Shown here: piece after piece, positions 12,344 to 21,794 of the stretch | Position numbering within the stretch: the first letter of the stretch is position 1 | Layout: each line of letters opens with the position of its first letter | Assembly (NCBI RefSeq): GCF_030035675.1 | Contig: NC_084480.1 | Span: 21,595,263 to 21,659,262, forward strand | Reading direction: 5' to 3' | Length of the DNA: 64,000 nucleotides | Source: Rhineura floridana | Lineage: Eukaryota; Chordata; Lepidosauria; Squamata; Rhineuridae | The notes under the pieces: model-generated | Told to the model about the DNA's origin: nothing | Seen by the model: the letters and a program-made list of their open reading frames with translations, nothing else | The model's database searches: none | Made by a program: the position numbers and the translations under genes

Positions 12344-13020
12344 GGCTGCTTTCAGACATGGGGCTTATTGCATTAGTTTAATGATTAAAATGGTAGCGCT
12401 TCTGTCCCAATTTCTAAAATTCCTTTCACACTGCAGTACCTGTTGCGTTAAGGAACAGCAGCTGTTTCAGCCGATATACCGGCATTTCACACAAATGTCT
12501 TTCACATGGGTGCAGTTAACGTCTTGTTTTCATCCCTCACGCATTATACACATGCACACTGTAGTTCCCTACTGTGTAGGAGGTCTAAGAGCTCAACCTG
12601 GCACCACGCAACCCCTCTCCCTTAGCATCTGACATACTCCTTTTTTGTTGTTGTATAGACACAGGGGTGTGTGGGGAAAATACTGCTGCTATCCTTGCCT
12701 ATGCCAGAATACTGGTATAATTTTCATCAGGCAAAAAAAACCCCTCACGCCTAAAGGGCGGAAACGCAGTACATGCTGGGATGCCTGTCACATGAGCGGC
12801 TGCAGCCAGCAAAAAACTCCTGCTATTTGCCGGTTTCCCAATCTTGCAAACAGATTATTTCTGGTGTTATTCATCATGAAAATTAGCACTAAACGTGCAC
12901 TATATTCCACAAGATTTCTGGCACTGGCTTGTACGTCATGTGAAAGATCAAATATAACATGCAAAATACCAGGCAAGATATCATCAGAATAAAAGGTTAA
13001 AGTGCAGTGTAAAAGCAGCC
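12344..13020. mobile_element. PIF/Harbinger-like MITE with TAA target duplication
   Basis: The left terminus 'ggctgctttcagacatgg' matches the inverse of the right terminus 'agtgtaaaagcagcc'. TAA flanks both ends (12,341-12,343 and 13,021-13,023), as expected of Harbinger elements with TWA targets. The 677-bp interior shows no transposase frame, so it is non-autonomous. Confidence 0.7.
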
Positions 13021-13159
13021 TAAAAGTGCTCATCCTACAATAACGTAAAAAGACACATCCTACCTCACCCAACTCAACGATGAAGGCCAATTAAGAGTGA
13101 AGTGCTTGGGTGAATAGGAACCTCTTCACCTGGTGCATAATGGTTGGTAGTGATGGCGT

Positions 13160-13412
13160 TAGGCACATCTGTCTGGGAACATGTGTTGGAAGGTCCCAGC
13201 TTACGCAGGTCCCAGGTTCAACCCCCCAGCATCTCCACGCGGGGTTGAGAAAAGTCTTGCTTGAAATCCTGGAGAGCTTGCTGCCAGCAAGCATGGCCAA
13301 TGCTCAGGGAGGATGGGAGTTGTGGTTCAGCAACATCTGGAGGGCCAAGGTTTCCTGGCACAGACCATACTGAGCTAGATATTCAGTAGGAGGCAGTCCC
13401 CTGTGTTCCTCT
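13160..13412 (+). repeat. tRNA-derived SINE interrupted by a MITE fragment
   Basis: The B-box-like 'caggtcccaggttcaacc' and the body end 'actgagctagatattcag' bracket a piece of the ACTACAACTCCC MITE family at about 13,290-13,350 ('gatgggagttgtggttcagc'). Confidence 0.6.
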
Positions 13413-13414
13413 GC

Positions 13415-14560
13415 TCCCTGTATTCGGACAGCCCTGTTCCATCAGCAGCTGTGCATCAGGTATATGCAGCAGCCTGTGGAAAGCAGCCCTTTTGTTCTCC
13501 AGACCCTTTATCAAGGGGGGGGAATGTGTGGCTGCCCTAAACAAAATATATACCTTCTTTGACAGCAGGGAGACAAGAGATTGGACAGAAAATCTTTCTG
13601 GGATGTTTATAGGCTTCTTTAGATTGGTTGTCATTATAAACCACTTAGTAAAAGACTTTGGAGTCTAATTAGTCTCCCCACAATGTATGTATTTAAAAGC
13701 CGACTGATGTGAAACATTTTCTGTGTGATTATTTCCACAACCTCTCCCCCCCCCCCGAATGATTTAAACTCTCCCTCTCAGAGCGATCACATGGGGAGGG
13801 AGAATCTGTAGTGGAAGATCTGCCAAATCCCAAGCCCTGCCGGTCTCATGCCACCTCAGCTCCAGGGATCCTATACATTGCCCCCTGTCCTGTTGGCATG
13901 GCAGGGGAAAAGGAAGGCCTCCCCAGTCAGCCCCAGCATGCCTCGCTTTTTTGCCATATGGCAGAGCAGCAAGATTAGCAGAGGTTTTTGCGCCCACAAT
14001 AAGGCGGCTAGCAAGAATAGAGCAGCAGATCTCCTCCTCTGTCTGCAGAGATAGACGTCCACCTCTGCATCCATGGAGTGGAGGAGGAGATCTGTTGTAT
14101 CCTACGGCTCTTGGGATTGCAAACGTAATGGTGAATGAAGCACTGTTGTTAGTTTGTATTATTGGATGAAGGAAGCAGTGGGTCAAAAGAGGAGGCCTGG
14201 AAAGTGTAGCCGTCAAGTCCATGGCTTCCTCCAACAATATTAAAATATTTTCTTTTAAAAAATGTAAAGCTAGATCCACAGTTCTCCACTCCATTCTCAG
14301 GTGGCAAAATTACAGAGTCAATTTCAACTAATATTCTCCATAGGACAGACAGAACTTCTCCAACAGTTCAGGAGCTCAAAAAGTTAAAAAAAATTTTTTC
14401 TGAGAAATGTTGGCACAGCCATCTAAGTTTCAAACTACATGTGATGCCCCATTACCCAACTCCTTCCTCCGATGATTTCAAGGTTTTTTTGAAATACAAC
14501 ACAGCCTCAGAAGCTGCAGCGGGGTGGGGGCTGCTTAACCCTTTCTCTTCCTGCTATTTG
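13415..14560. other. Intergenic stretch, no gene recognised
   Basis: The longest frame (minus, 13,764-14,294, 176 codons) has no known domain, no ATG-linked promoter and no splice context. 14,031-14,095 contains a short inverted motif 'gatctcctcctctgtc' / 'gtggaggaggagatctg'. Nothing else is identifiable. Confidence 0.4.
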
Positions 14561-14574
14561 CTCACTAAAAAAAT

Positions 14575-14770
14575 TACAAGAAGAGCCCTGCTGGATCAGA
14601 CCAAAGCATCACGTAGTTCTGTTCTAATAGGGGCCAGCCAGGTGCCTCTGGGAAGGTCCCCATTTGTTCTTCCCAGGAATTGCTATTCATTGCAGAGGCA
14701 TCCTGGATTCTGCCTCTTATCCTAGAGGTAATATATAGTCATGTCTAGAAGCCATTACCTCCCTCTCTCC
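14575..14770 (+). repeat. Squamate interspersed repeat (GCTGGATCAGGCC family)
   Basis: Starts with 'agaagagccctgctggatca' and continues with 'ccaggtgcctctgggaag' and 'attgcagaggcatcctg'. It is a fuller but diverged copy of the family at 21,115-21,345 and 60,977-61,066. Confidence 0.6.
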
Positions 14771-14967
14771 CTGCCCTCCCCCCCCCAGCAGCTGCTTTCC
14801 CACCCATTGATAAAAGTTACAGGGGCCTCCATCCAAAAGTACAGTTTCCAGCAGCTACTATGCATTAAAACATGCACACTTACACACACTTTGGGGGAAC
14901 AAAACACACAACTGACCATCCTGTGTAGTCTGAGCCTCAGCTAGCGACCATCCTCATATTTTGTGAC

Positions 14968-15150
14968 AGTCAGCTGTAGCCCAGTGGCAGGGCACCTGCC
15001 TACAAAGCAGAAGGCCCTAGGTTCAATCCCTAGCAACTCCCGATAGGGCTGGGAGAAGCCTGGAGAGCCACTGCCAGTCAGTGTGGGCAGTATTGAGCTA
15101 GATGAACCAATGGGTGCGACTCAGTATAAGGCAAATTCCTATGTTATTCC
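14968..15150 (+). repeat. tRNA-derived SINE
   Basis: A-box-like 'gtagcccagtggcagggc' and B-box-like 'aggttcaatccc' are spaced like a tRNA. The body 'gccactgccagtcagtgtgg...attgagctagatgaacc' and the tail match the copies at 25,130 and 59,985. Confidence 0.75.
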
Positions 15151-15381
15151 TATAATTTATGTGCTGGGTCAGGTGGAGAGGTCTTTTTTGCCTGTTCTCA
15201 CTCTACTGTCAATTTCACTCTATATTGTTCTATACCGGGGAGCAGTCAGGCGGTGAAGACTTTTTTCAGTCTTTGTATCATTCATAACGTCATATCTCTC
15301 TCACTGTTCTTCCCATCCCAATCGCCATTTCCTATCAAGGAAACAACCTCAACTTCAGATTATCATCTCTTTCAAATTCTT

Positions 15382-15715
15382 GGCCACATTCACACAATAC
15401 ATTTCTTCCACTATTATTCCACTTTAAACAGTCATGGCTTCCCCCAGAGAATCCTGGGAAGGGTAGTTTGCAAAGGATGCTGAGAGTTGTTAGGAGACTT
15501 CTATTCCCCTCACAAAGCTACAATTGCCAGAGTGGTTTAACAGTCAATCCCTCCTCCCTGGGAACTCTGGGAACTGTAGCTATGTGAGGGGAATAGGGGT
15601 CTCCTAACAACTCTCAGCACCCTTCATAAACTACACTTGCCAGGATTCTTTGGGGGCAGCCATGATGGTTTAAAATGGAGTAGTAGTGGAAGAAACATAT
15701 GGTGCAAATGTGGCC
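15382..15715. mobile_element. PIF/Harbinger-like palindromic MITE with CTT target duplication
   Basis: The left end 'ggccacattcacacaatac' is the inverse of the right end 'tatggtgcaaatgtggcc'. Inner arms also pair: 'ccactttaaacagtcatggc' with 'gccatgatggtttaaaatgg', and 'agttgttaggagac' with 'gtctcctaacaact'. CTT flanks both ends (15,379-15,381 and 15,716-15,718). A partial relative is at about 59,480-59,610. Confidence 0.75.
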
Positions 15716-15719
15716 CTTC

Positions 15720-16395
15720 TCTCCATATTCTTTAAAATCAAGGTACAAACTGACCAGCTCGGGGGACTGTAAGTATAATTTTCACTAACATCACTAGGAA
15801 TCATGAGGAGAAAAAACCATTCATTTATCACACAGGAAATGCCTTTCCCTCTAGGCTGGCAAACATCAATAATAAAAAAAAGGCTTCTAAGACAAAAATT
15901 ACATTTCTGTCATGCTGTTGTTTCTATCAGTTTAAGGTCATGACATTTATACTCCATTCTCCATTAACATTTTACATTCAGTGCCAGCCAGATTAACTTC
16001 ACTTTGTGCAATCAGTCTATTCTTATGACCTTGCCCTGGTCTCTCTGCTTTTTGACCCGACAAGATCTTGCATGATTATTTCAACTTAAACTGCTTTCTT
16101 GGTGTTTTTTTTTATTATTATTTTAAGGAAACGAGAAACAATTTTGACCTTGAAGGAAAAAGAATCAACACCACAAATGAAAAACACCTATATTGAAAGA
16201 TGTATTCAGAAAATGTGATCTAGGATTATTATTATTATTATTACTATTACTGATTTACAGCAATATTCTTCAAAGATAGGGCTGCGTAATCCATGCAAAT
16301 GCAGCACAAACATAGAGTTTGATATTGTGTCCAGAATTCAATAGCCAGAGAAATGAAGATAATCAAGTTTTGTTGGGTTTTCGAAGAAATGTGCT
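15720..16395. other. AT-rich, apparently single-copy DNA
   Basis: No repeat recognised except a short (ATT)n run at about 16,228-16,252. No exon or domain found. It could be ordinary intergenic or non-coding regulatory DNA. Nothing in the sequence alone decides this. Confidence 0.35.
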
Positions 16396-16398
16396 AGC

Positions 16399-16524
16399 CA
16401 GCGGAGGCTGGTCCATTTGGGCAACTGGAATTAGTAGGCTCTGCCTGTCATTGGCTCAGGTTCCACCGATTGTTGGGCTCCCTGCCTTCTACCCACCAGT
16501 CCCAAAGGACACTAGCTGCCACTG
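16399..16524. mobile_element. hAT-like MITE (CAGCGGAGGCTGG)
   Basis: Starts 'cagcggaggctggtcc' and ends 'gctgccactg'. The flanks 'gtgctagc' and 'gttctagc' agree at 6 of 8 positions, a plausible old 8-bp target duplication. Same family as the interrupted copy at 10,974-11,345. Confidence 0.55.
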
Positions 16525-17139
16525 GTTCTAGCCTATTGTAATGAGGGTTGTCAGCCAGCCAGTATTTTATTGGTCTGACTAGTGAAACCATGATAATCTG
16601 GCAAGTAACCAGAACTGCGATCTGGGAAGCTACTCAACTCTCTGCAGATTCTTACTCTGCCAGTTAATATCCACAACCTGCAAGATACCCCCATTGCTCT
16701 GTCTGCTTGTTCTATGCAGGAAACCATTTTTTTTAAAAAAAATCAAGATTTGGCTACTATAAGTAAAATCTTAGCAGCCAAACAGATCCTGCTTCAGCAT
16801 ATAGCATCCTCAGGCAACAGCCAAGGCTCCACTGTAAAGAGAAGGGTAGGTGGAGTGAGGGAATGGCGGGCAGCTCAGAAGCTCCACGGATCACGGAAGG
16901 GGAGTGGCCCTTCAGGGGCCCTTGTAGCCCCAGGGGCCCTCAGCCAGGGCCCCACCTAGCCGCCCTTTGGACCCAGCCCTGGTCCCCTCTCTGAAGCCCT
17001 GGAAAGCTCCTGCCTCTTAGTGTGGACACTTCTGAGCTAGATCATTTGATAGGCACCTTCCTACGTTCACTGTGTGGACATCTGCCTTGGGCTCCCCTCG
17101 CTGGACAGCTTGGAGCCATCATTTAAATTTCCCAGAATG

Positions 17140-17385
17140 CCCCTGATGTAAAGGCCATACTTAAACAATCACACACAAACACACACTGAGGGGCTGCCAT
17201 TTCCATGCTGCCCAATGCTGATCATAGCAATGCTGCTACTGACTGCCACTGCTACCACTACATAAATTTGTCCAAGTCCATTGACATAAATGGGCCAACT
17301 TTGCCAACAGCTTAGGACTAGTTTGCCCCAGGCGTGTATACTTGACCATTTTGATCTGTGAAGCTTGCACTTTTACAACAACAAC
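17140..17385 (-). repeat. Unclassified interspersed repeat, copy B
   Basis: Inverse-orientation partner of 11,755-12,020. It contains 'gaggggctgccatttccatg', 'catttatgtcaatgg' (inverse) and 'gtgaagcttgcac'. A CAA/AAT-rich microsatellite follows at 17,376-17,402. Confidence 0.65.
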
Positions 17386-17402
17386 AACAACAATAATAAT
17401 AA

Positions 17403-18495
17403 TTTAACAAAAAGGATGGTTGTGATTTGGCTTGGTGATTGTTTTGGAAAATGTGCCTTAAAATGTGAACTGTCTCCACCATCCCTAGCCAACGCGCATG
17501 GAAATCCCGGTTGGGAGAAGTCTGAGGAACAATTTGCACCTCCAAGCAATCACACCTCCTTAGGGAGAGCTGCCTCACAATCCGAGGCCCATAGCCATAA
17601 TGCATTATGTAATCTTTGGAAGGCCCTTTTAGTCCACACAGCCCATTACAAGAATTCACCACATGCATCTCCATATCCTGCTCTGCATAACAGCTACAAG
17701 AAAAGAAGAGTAGCTTTCGTTCTTATGGTACATGGCCATTTGGGGAGGGGGGGGGAAGGAAGGGGGGGTGCTTTAGGTTTCGGCCTATATAAAACCATTC
17801 CAAATTACTCCAGGGTCCATCTCTTGGAGAGGCATAATGGCAGGAAGCCATAATATATTAAAACAGTAGATTAAAACAAACAAGAGCCTTTTGGATCGGA
17901 TTACACATCACTTTCCTCACGTCTGACAACAGACGAAATCAAAGGCAGTAAAAGACAATTGTCGGCCATAATGGTCTAATAACTCTGTGCTAAAAGTACT
18001 TGTGGGAGTAGACTGCTACCAGCTCAGCACAGCCTTCAGGATACATAGTGGGCCTTAAAATCCACAGCGGTGTACTCAAGAGCATTACTGCATAAGTGCT
18101 CGTTTAAGACTTCCTCCGAAATGCAACACACTCACTTAAGAAACGTAATTAGGCCTCAATTGCGGGTGGTATTCACACATTGTGGATCATCCTTAAAAAT
18201 GACAGGGAAGGGATTGGGGCAGGGGGAGAAAGAGGGGAAATGAATGACTTAGAGAGCTCTGAAAGGTGCATTATGCTTCTTGTTCCATTATGTTGCCACA
18301 TGGGGAAATTATCACATTATGACAAAAGCAATGAATGAGCCCAGCACCTTCTGTGTGTGCTGACCCAACCAATGGCAAGAAAATGGTACATCTCAGGGGC
18401 CCTTCTCACATGAGGGTGTGCTTGCATGTACTCAGGTGTTTCCTTCACAGAAAATGTAAAAGGTGGTAGCCTTGGCAATGCTGTTCCTCGTCTCT
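17403..18495. other. Intergenic, low-repeat stretch
   Basis: No transposon ends and no domain-bearing frames were recognised. 17,880-18,330 is AT-rich and looks single-copy, with nothing assignable. A G-rich run lies at about 17,737-17,770. Confidence 0.35.
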
Positions 18496-18499
18496 CACA

Positions 18500-18864
18500 C
18501 AGTAGTGTAGTGGCAATTGCAGAAGTGCAGGGTCACTTCACGATAGTCATGTCACACCCTTTACAGCCACGCCCCCTTTTCCACGTCCCCTTATCTCCCT
18601 TGCTCTCCCTGTTGTCTTGTGAGTCCACACTACGTTACGTCCCTAGGAGCCAATCAGCATGAAAGGGGAGGCTGTTTGTTATCTACTGAGAAGAATTTTC
18701 GCAGTGGCTAACTCACTTTCTTCACTCTGATTGGCTCCAATCAGCACAAGAGGACAAAGACTCTTTCATGCTGATTGGCTCATGCATAGGGATCTGGCTG
18801 GGACCCTGCTCCCCAAAAGGTAACGGGTCTATGACCCCCACAACCCTGGACAACTACACCCCTG
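18500..18864. mobile_element. hAT-like palindromic MITE, copy 1 of 4 (CAGNNGTGTAGT)
   Basis: Begins 'cagtagtgtagtggc' and ends 'gacaactacacccctg'. The flanks 'ctctcaca' and 'ctctcata' are an 8-bp target duplication with one change. Inside, 'gccaatcagcatgaaag' and 'ctttcatgctgattggc' form long inverted arms. Related copies are at 35,786, 50,484 and 59,035. Confidence 0.8.
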
Positions 18865-19065
18865 CTCTCATACATAAGCATGCCATGGGCTGGCTGAGTT
18901 CTACTTGTTCACAATAAGGTGAATTAGTCTTCCTTTTGGATGAGGGCCCCTTGTATTCAGTGACACTAGGCAGTCAGCTTCCTGTGTTGACTGTGTCTAC
19001 AGCATACTCTTGTATCCTTGCTTACCCAATGAATATATTATCGTAGATAGCACTATATGAACATG

Positions 19066-19733
19066 CAGGGCTGGTGCTAAAGGGCGGCCAGGTCGGGCCC
19101 TGGCCGAGGGCCCCTGAGGTGCCCCTCGATAGGGTGGGGGAGGAATAGCACTCGCCTTCTGCAATCTGCAGCAGGGAGCCGCCACAGATTGCATGGAGGG
19201 AGCTTGCAAGCAGCCCACGATTTTGCTGGCTCCACCTACCTGTCTCTCCTGTCTTTTGCACGTGCGCAGGCTGCGCACGCAGGGCTGCCATTAACCAAGA
19301 TGGCAGCCGAGGTTTCCCTAAGGTGCTGATGCCCTTGCCACCATCTTGGTTGATGGCAGGGATGCGCGCCATCAACCAAGATGGCAGCAGAGGCTTCAGC
19401 CTCTTAAGGCTGAAGTAAAATTGATTTACTTTTAAAAATGTTATTGTATTGGATTTTTGATTGTATTATTTAGTATTATTCTGTTATTTATTGTATTTTT
19501 TATGCTATTTTATGTTCACCGCCCAGAGAGCTATCGCTAGTCGGGCGGTATATAAATCTAATAAATTTAATGTAAAATGTAAAGGAAACCTCGGCTGCCA
19601 TCTTGGTTAATGGCAGCCCAGAGCACACAGCCGCAAAAGACAGGAGACAGGTGGGTGGGGTGCACGTGTACGTACACTGGGACCCAGGGCAAGCTGGTGC
19701 CCAAGGGTCCTGGCATGCCTGGCGCCAGCCCTG
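19066..19733. mobile_element. Non-autonomous hAT element with perfect 8-bp target duplication
   Basis: The termini 'cagggctggtgctaa' and 'ctggcgccagccctg' are inverted repeats. 'tgaacatg' flanks both sides exactly (19,058-19,065 and 19,734-19,741). Inside, 'ggtttccctaaggtg' lies beside 'accaagatggcagccgag', which recurs inverted at about 19,585-19,610. A LINE-type 3' tail ('accgcccagagagctatcgc') is inserted at about 19,425-19,575. Confidence 0.8.
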
Positions 19734-20094
19734 TGAACATGTATATGATCTGGATAGATAGATAGATCCACCCACAGCAAAACAGAAATAGGTAATATTG
19801 AAACCACCAATTAATACAGCAATCATTAAAAGCAGCACCAGAGTATTGACAGCCTATTTTATTTTAATTCAATTTAATTTTAAATCAATGTATTTCTAAA
19901 AGGCAACAGGGAGGAATGAAGCCAGGTGAAATCTCTATAGGGAGGGAGTTCCAAAGAGGACCACTACCAAGAAGGCCCTGTCTCTTGTATAGCCACTTGC
20001 CTACCAACAACAACCCCAGTCAAGGTACAAAGGGCCAAGGGCAGTCAAGTTATTTGGGCACCTGAGCAACTTTCCCCCTCCCTAACAATAAAAA

Positions 20095-20316
20095 TGCAAC
20101 AATAATACATTTAAAAACTAACAATTTGCTGTCTTTACACCCAAAACCTGCTGCTCCTCTGCGTAATTGTAGCACCAGCCCTCAGCAAGTGTATATAGAA
20201 GCAAATGCAACAATAATACATTTAAAAACTAACAATTTGCTGTCTTTACACCCAAAACTTGCTGCTCCTCTGCCTAACTGTAGGGCCGGCCCTCAGCAGG
20301 TGTATATAGAAGCAAG
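20095..20316. repeat. 111-bp tandem duplication
   Basis: The block beginning 'caacaataatacatttaaaa' at 20,097 repeats at 20,208 with only a few substitutions. It lies just before an L2 3' end. Function unknown. It is probably a local duplication. Confidence 0.85.
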
Positions 20317-20329
20317 CTATCTCTGCGGT

Positions 20330-20712
20330 AACCAAGATCTGAAGGAATGCCTCCAGCCTCATCAGGGATGCCGCTCAACAAGATCAGCCTCAAAAGGCCT
20401 TCTCTCTATCCCACCAGTTAAAACAGCTAGACTGGTGAGGACTAGGGAGAGAGCCTTTTCAATTGTGGCCCCCACCTTGTGGAATTCCCTCCCAAATGAT
20501 CTCCGCCATGCCCCCGCTATGATGAACATCTGCTGGGCCGTGAAGACCTGGCTTTTCAGGCAGGCCTTTGGGGAGGGTTAGGTTTGTATTGTTCTTGGTT
20601 GAGATCTTATTGTTTTAATGCATTTGTATGCTTTTCTTGTGTACGTTGCTCAGAGTGCCTGGACAACCAGCCAGATGGGCGACTAACAAATCTAAATCTA
20701 ATAAATAAATGG
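20330..20712 (+). mobile_element. L2-clade LINE 3' end
   Basis: Encodes the L2 ORF2 C-terminus ('VRTRERAFSIVAPTLWNSLP', 'AVKTWLFRQAF'). It is followed by the 3' UTR, ending in a 'gactaacaaatctaaatcta' stretch and an ATAAATAA tail. This matches the end of the L2 at 37.4-40.2 kb. It is 5'-truncated, as is usual for LINEs. Confidence 0.8.
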
Positions 20713-20744
20713 AAGTCAAGGTAGTATACTATTTAATTCCCAGA

Positions 20745-20830
20745 CAGTTACCTGTCCAGGCCACGGACCAGGATGAGCCCTACTTAGCTTCATCAAAGTG
20801 GTGGCCTCATGTGCCTTCAGACCATTATCC
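20745..20830 (-). repeat. 5S rRNA-like repeat remnant
   Basis: 'agccctacttagcttcatca' and 'catgtgccttcagacca' match the block at 11,135-11,230, which itself resembles reverse-complemented 5S rRNA. It is degenerate and not a 5S gene. Probably part of a 5S-derived SINE. Confidence 0.4.
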
Positions 20831-20861
20831 ATATTTGCAATGGGAGGAAAAATCCCATCGA

Positions 20862-21078
20862 TGCCAGGGTGGCCTACTGGTCTGAGCGTCAGACTAGGAC
20901 CTGGGAGACCAGGGTTCAAATCTCACTCATGGGGTGACTTTGGGCCAGTCACCAACTCTCACCATAAACTACCTCACAAGGATGCTGTGAAGATAAAAAG
21001 CCGCTGGGGGAAAGGGCAGGAAGAACCTTGTATGCCACCTTGACATCCTTGGAGGAAGGGTGGCATAAGAATGTGTGT
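20862..21078 (+). repeat. Sauria SINE
   Basis: The tRNA-like head has an A box 'gtggcctactggtctgagcg' and a B-box region 'accagggttcaaatctc'. It continues with 'tttgggccagtcacc', 'ctacctcacaaggatgctgt' and 'atgccaccttgacatccttg'. This is the standard order of the squamate Sauria SINE, whose 3' part derives from a Bov-B LINE. A Bov-B source family is present at 36.3 kb. Ends in a GT run. Confidence 0.85.
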
Positions 21079-21114
21079 GTGGGTGTGATTTTCACCGGGG
21101 CAGAGCCATATGCA

Positions 21115-21345
21115 TGTAAGAAGAGCCTGGCTGGATAAGGCCAGTGGTCCATCTAGTCCAGCACCCTGTTCTCTCAGTGACCAACCAGATGCCTCTTCTG
21201 GGAAGCTGAACAGTGGGACCTGAGTGCAAGAGCACTCTTCCCTCCTGCAGCGTGTATTTGGAAGCATACTGCCTCCGACTATGGAAGCAGAGCATAGCCA
21301 CTGTGGCTAGTAGCCATTGATAGGCTTCTCTTCCACTGGGCCAGC
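21115..21345 (+). repeat. Squamate interspersed repeat (GCTGGATCAGGCC family), long copy
   Basis: The longest copy here. It starts 'gtaagaagagcctggctgga' and passes through 'gtccatctagtccagcaccc'. It ends near 'gtggctagtagccattgata'. No coding potential. Confidence 0.65.
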
Positions 21346-21794
21346 CCTCCACTTAGGGACAATGAGGTAGCTACCTCAGCAGCAGATGCTGGGAAGGACA
21401 GATAGTAGTGGTGAGGTGTATATGAGGCATCCTGTCCTGCAACCCCTAAGTTAGCCTGGTGCCTTCAGATGCAGAGGAGACAGCATAGAGAGAGATAGCA
21501 CCATTGGTGGTACTGCCCATAGAGGAGCCACGATTCTTTGAGACACTGACTCTCTTAGAACAGATAGGGCTGACTTTAATAGAACCTATGGCTGAAACAT
21601 TTTGGGAGAGGGATGCCAAGGAAAGCTTTTCCAACCATTCTTAGCAGGACGTTTTAAAAACTTCAGCCTGGGACAAAGGCAAGGCATGTGCTTCAGGTAT
21701 GGCTCAGCAAAGGAGGAGGGAAACTGGCTAACTACGGTCTACAGGGATGGCGCTGTGTGACCGAGGTGCATAATTCCAACCACACTTCTGGCAG

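Noticed and set aside
13764-14294. 176-codon minus-strand ORF
   Set aside because: No domain, low-complexity composition typical of chance, no conserved start or exon borders.
15720-16395. Conserved regulatory element
   Set aside because: The AT-rich unique sequence looks plausible, but conservation cannot be judged from one genome.
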